Source: Emydura subglobosa (Eukaryota > Chordata > Testudines > Chelidae). From it: a stretch of 64,000 nucleotides of DNA. The stretch is taken from the NCBI GenBank assembly GCA_007922225.1, contig ML679966.1:56167889-56231888 (forward strand). Reading direction: 5' to 3'. Below, in pieces: positions 60,637 to 64,000 of this stretch. The translations under genes were made by a program, and so were the position numbers. The notes below the pieces were generated by a model. It made no database searches. It was not told the DNA's origin and saw nothing but the letters and a program-made list of their open reading frames with translations. Positions within the stretch are counted from its first letter, which is position 1; every line of letters starts with the position of its first letter.

Positions 60637-60834
60637 TAACTTTGCAGCTTCTGACTTTTGTGCATATAATATAGCAGCCCTATTGCTACAGAAGTCCATT
60701 AAGGAATTTTAATGCCCACATTTCTGTTTTTCCTGACACCTTTAAGGTTCCACATGCCATTCTGTATAAAAATCGATGCCAAGTGTTTACACAGTTAGCT
60801 TCAATTAGTTTATGTAGGCAACAGAAGAGGTTAC

Positions 60835-60937
60835 CTGAATCCAATCTCAGAGGTAATGTGACTGGGGTAAGCATACATCTTTTCTTCTTCAATTATATCA
60901 GGCCTTGGCTTTGCCTGGTTGAAATTGCTTATTTTCA
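60835..60937 (-). CDS. TMEM192: TMEM192 penultimate coding exon
   Basis: It encodes (V)[20 protein letters not shown], then [13 protein letters not shown](R), the segment following the last transmembrane helix and leading into the C-terminal tail. The start TG completes a Val codon from the previous exon and the end AG is completed by the G of the last exon. The 103 nt equal 2 + 99 + 2. The minus-strand acceptor TTTCATTTCAG and donor TTCAG|GTAACC are good. The human segment is nearly the same (from memory). The upstream exons with the four membrane helices are not in the window and must lie beyond 64000. Confidence 0.94.
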
Positions 60938-62862
60938 CTGAAATGAAAAAAAAGGTAATTAATAATGCAGACAGTTTTTAATAGTGTAGACTGGCTCCTC
61001 AATGCAGAGTCCTACATAGTGTTCCAACCTGCCTCAAAAGTAGCAGTAGGGCAAATAAACATGTAGCCCAACGAGAGGGTCAGGTTACAAGATAGGAATT
61101 GGCATTTCCTTTGGTCCTGCTGCTCAAAATTGTGTAAGGGCATGCCTGAGAAATGTGGAGTTTGCATTAGTGGAGAGCCCAAAGCAGCACTCTTTGCATA
61201 CACTTAAGGCTGTTTTCCACCCCCACTCTTCATCCTCCAGAGCAGGGAGGGGAAAACATTTATTTCCTGATGTGATAAGAGGCTCATTCAAAGAGTGTTC
61301 TTCTGAAAAACAGGAAGATGACAAAGCTCACTTGCTTGCTCTCACCTGTCTGTCTGTGTGGTTTTGTTCTTAATCATGTTCAAATCTGCCAAATTTACAA
61401 AACAACTCTTTAAAGAGCAGACTAGGAGCCATGTTGTCTGTGTCATTAGTGCTCACTTCCCTTTTCTACTTGCAGCATTCCAATCTCTGTACAACAGTAT
61501 CTTTGGTGGGAGTGTTGTATAAGTTATGATCAATCAGTCCCAAGAATTAATTTCAAAGAAACTTCATGAAAGTCCTGATATTTCTGTGGAGTTTTACTTT
61601 GTATTGTTAATGCACATTTAAGGATTTACTATCTACTCAAATAGTGTCAATTCCTGAAAAAGTTATGACTATGAGCTCCATCTGTGCATTTATATGACAC
61701 CAGTTAAATGAGTTCCCATTATCACAATCCATGCTGAATATGCTTTAAACTAAAAGCAGGTTTTAATCCGTTCTTAAAATACTTCAAAATATAGATACCT
61801 ACTCAAACTGGCTGCTACAAGGGTTAGCAGCTGCTATCACTTTTAAACACAGGGAAGGGTAGTATAGTTGGGCCCAGTATGCCTCAATCAGATTTTAACA
61901 GACCAGTTACAGGGATAACATGGTAGCTCAATTTTCATGCCTAAATCAACACACACACTCAGTTTGTTGACAAGACCGCCATTAATGGTGCCAGTTGGAA
62001 ACTGAAAACATTCCCATAGTCTATACTATTAAACATATTCAGAAGATAGTTAGGTTTCAAATTCAAATGTGGTTCAAGTGCAAGAATAGTCCCGCTTTAT
62101 GAGTAAAGCGTGTAGAACGAGTAGAAGTTTTCCCATGACAGTTTAAAGACATTTTTAATACTATTCCATAGCCGTTTTGCAACTCAAATACTGCAGTATC
62201 ATGCAAATGCACGTGAAGCAGTGTAATCTCTAAGAGACCATTACAAATAGAGAGACATGAAAATGACTTTAAACATTCATTTTTAAAAACTAAGCTAGAA
62301 ATCGTAACAGACCTTTTTGAAAAGACTACCACCTTTCAACGTGAACTGAGCTCCAATCTTTATTTTGGGCTATACAGGTTAGTGTGGACTCAGACCATAG
62401 TTGTGTTAGAGATACAGTATATCTGGGCAGAGAAATGATGTTAAAATAAAAGAATATGGATGATAGCCTCTAGGCTAAGATACACCTAAAAACTTACTTC
62501 ATGTAAAAATCCATTCTCTTCTATTCCAGCCAGGAAAGGATGTTTCTCCCCTACCTCTCAAAGTTTTACTAGGCCACATGATATGCAGAAGCAGGTTGCC
62601 TGACTGATCATAGGAATAACTAAGGCAGAAGTGTCTCAGAAAGTTGTAAAGTCATGAGACCAGACTGTCCCTAGGTGGTCTGCTTCCACCTCAAACAGAC
62701 AGGTCATTCAAGTGTGTGACAGAAATTTAAGACTATTGTAAATTAACAGGCACCAAGGAAGGAAAAATAAGCCCTTCAAATGGTCATCTTCATTATCTTT
62801 AGTTGGGGGATGGAACAATATTGAATTGAGAGTAAGAGTGTAGAATTAGTCGTGCCTGATGT

Positions 62863-62895
62863 GTGCACGCACACACGCAAGCACGCACACACACG
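62863..62895. repeat. Interrupted (CA)n / CACG simple repeat
   Basis: GCACGCACACACGCAAGCAC followed by further CA units. An imperfect dinucleotide tract. Confidence 0.85.
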
Positions 62896-63739
62896 AGATA
62901 TGGAAGTCTTTATTCAAATCCCCCACAAATGGTCCAGTTTTGCAAGGTGCTAAGCACCCTCAATCCTCTTTGAAATCAATGGGAGCGTGGGATATTTGCA
63001 TGATTAGATTCTGAACAGAGGCAGACCAATATGAAAGAGATACTGAACCTAACAGGCCAGACTGAGGTACTTCAGTAGGACTGTTTGTGGAGTAATGTTA
63101 GGGTAACTTCGACTATTTGGAGCAAGGTGCAACCTAACATGAATAAGGTTATCACAATCTGGACCTATGAAAATGAGTCACGCTACTTTGGCACTTAACT
63201 CTATGTGGAAGAAACTGTCCTTTACAAGTGAAGGTTTATTAAAGTAGGGTTTATTAAAGATCACTTCGCTAGAATAATGCAAGACCCTCAAGAGATTAGC
63301 CACAAGTTAGGCTCGGAAGTTATCTTGTCTATCACAGTATTATACAGACAAAACAGCTCAGGAAGAGACCAGGAATTTCCAACAGGACTCGTTTGTGAGA
63401 TTAGACTTTTATTCGGCCATATAATAAATGCAGGAGTTTAAAGAATTACATCTCTGCTGACAAAAGACAAATCATAACACACCTCCCGTTGCTGCCAGGA
63501 GGAGAGAAGAGTTAATTTTAGTTCACATGTATAGATTTGAAATCTCCTCCTCCCCTCACCGCCCCCCCATGCTACAAGGCTAAACTTAGGAGAATCAGAT
63601 ATCAAGTCTACATGGATCACTGTGTTGGATATCGGCTCTGTATTGACAGTAAGTTGCCACCATTTCATTCAATGACTTAATTAAGGACTGAATCTAGCAT
63701 AAAACTGGAGATAAGTCATAAATGTATCTATTTTGGTTA

Positions 63740-63804
63740 GGGGGAGTGATTTTTATGCCACTGTAGTTAAAGTGGTACAGCTTGTGTGTTTAGACAAGGC
63801 CTTG
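63740..63804. mobile_element. One end of a GTCTACACT-type MITE
   Basis: 'gtgtgtttagacaaggcctt' at 63784-63803 is a worn form of the inverted terminus AGTGTAGACAAGGCCT, preceded by 'tgtagttaaagtggtacagc', which is usual for internal sequence of this group. The other end is not seen. Confidence 0.45.
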
Positions 63805-64000
63805 GTGGACGAGTGCCCCCACTGCCACTAGTACTTATTAGAACCCTTCAAGGTGAGAGTCAGCAATCAGGGAGGCGAAGGAAATGGGACTGAATATTAA
63901 GTTGGTCTCACCCTTTAGAGGTGCTTCCTCCAGAAGAGAGACACACTGGCAGGCTAGAAGGGAAAGCTGGCATTCAATGCCCATGATGTATCTGGCTTGT

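Larger units (their letters stand above)
56791..60834. other. TMEM192 last intron
   Basis: Intron of 4.0 kb containing a (AC)14 run at 58441-58468 and a Tigger-like MITE at 60337-60636. The remaining AT-rich sequence shows no exon or named repeat. The stretch 59250-59420 resembles a common worn repeat that I cannot classify. Confidence 0.7.
60938..64000. other. TMEM192 intron, upstream part
   Basis: I searched by eye for the transmembrane-helix exons on the minus strand and found none. The stretch contains a CA/CG-rich simple repeat at 62863-62895 and a MITE end near 63740-63804. The rest is AT-rich and featureless. Confidence 0.65.

Overview
The window is vertebrate nuclear DNA, most likely from a turtle (Testudines). 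Two host genes are recognised from exon-by-exon translation with correct splice sites. The repeats (CR1 LINEs in both orientations, a DIRS-type retrotransposon, a Penelope-like element, a Harbinger transposon, tRNA-derived SINEs and many short elements ending in GTCTACACT) are the mixture typical of turtle genomes. The host gene families are certain. The species group is an inference from the repeats.

Left part (1-17.6 kb): the 5' end of KLHL2 on the minus strand. Exons 1-4 (17590-17615, 11255-11380, 4785-4891, 72-193) encode the first 127 residues without gap or stop, in correct splice phase. Exon 1 lies in a CpG island (about 17.1-18.1 kb), which is the promoter. The rest of the BTB-BACK-Kelch protein lies beyond base 1. 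The introns hold old CR1, LINE and Penelope fragments and short DNA transposons.

Middle (18.2-54 kb): intergenic and almost wholly mobile-element debris. In order: a CR1 3' end (+); an endonuclease/RT LINE (-) split by a solo LTR; a GC-rich minisatellite; a second LINE (+); a tRNA-type SINE; a long internally deleted CR1 (-); a LINE scrap; a TRIM-family retropseudogene (+, 38.16-39.16 kb); a DIRS element (-, 40.76-44.57 kb); CR1 and SINE fragments; a Harbinger transposase (+, 47.8-50.6 kb) split by a second solo LTR; and a complete GTCTACACT-ended MITE.

Right part (54.8-64 kb): the 3' end of TMEM192 on the minus strand. It comprises the penultimate coding exon (60835-60937), the last coding exon (56667-56790) and a 3' UTR running to about 54.8 kb. 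The 5' exons lie beyond base 64000.

Gene order KLHL2(-) - TRIM pseudogene(+) - TMEM192(-) uses the same neighbours as human 4q32. In human, however, TMEM192 and KLHL2 are divergent, as far as I recall. Here they are tandem with the TRIM copy between them, which fits inversion of the TRIM60/61-TMEM192 block. No intact autonomous mobile element, CRISPR array, rRNA or functional tRNA gene was seen.
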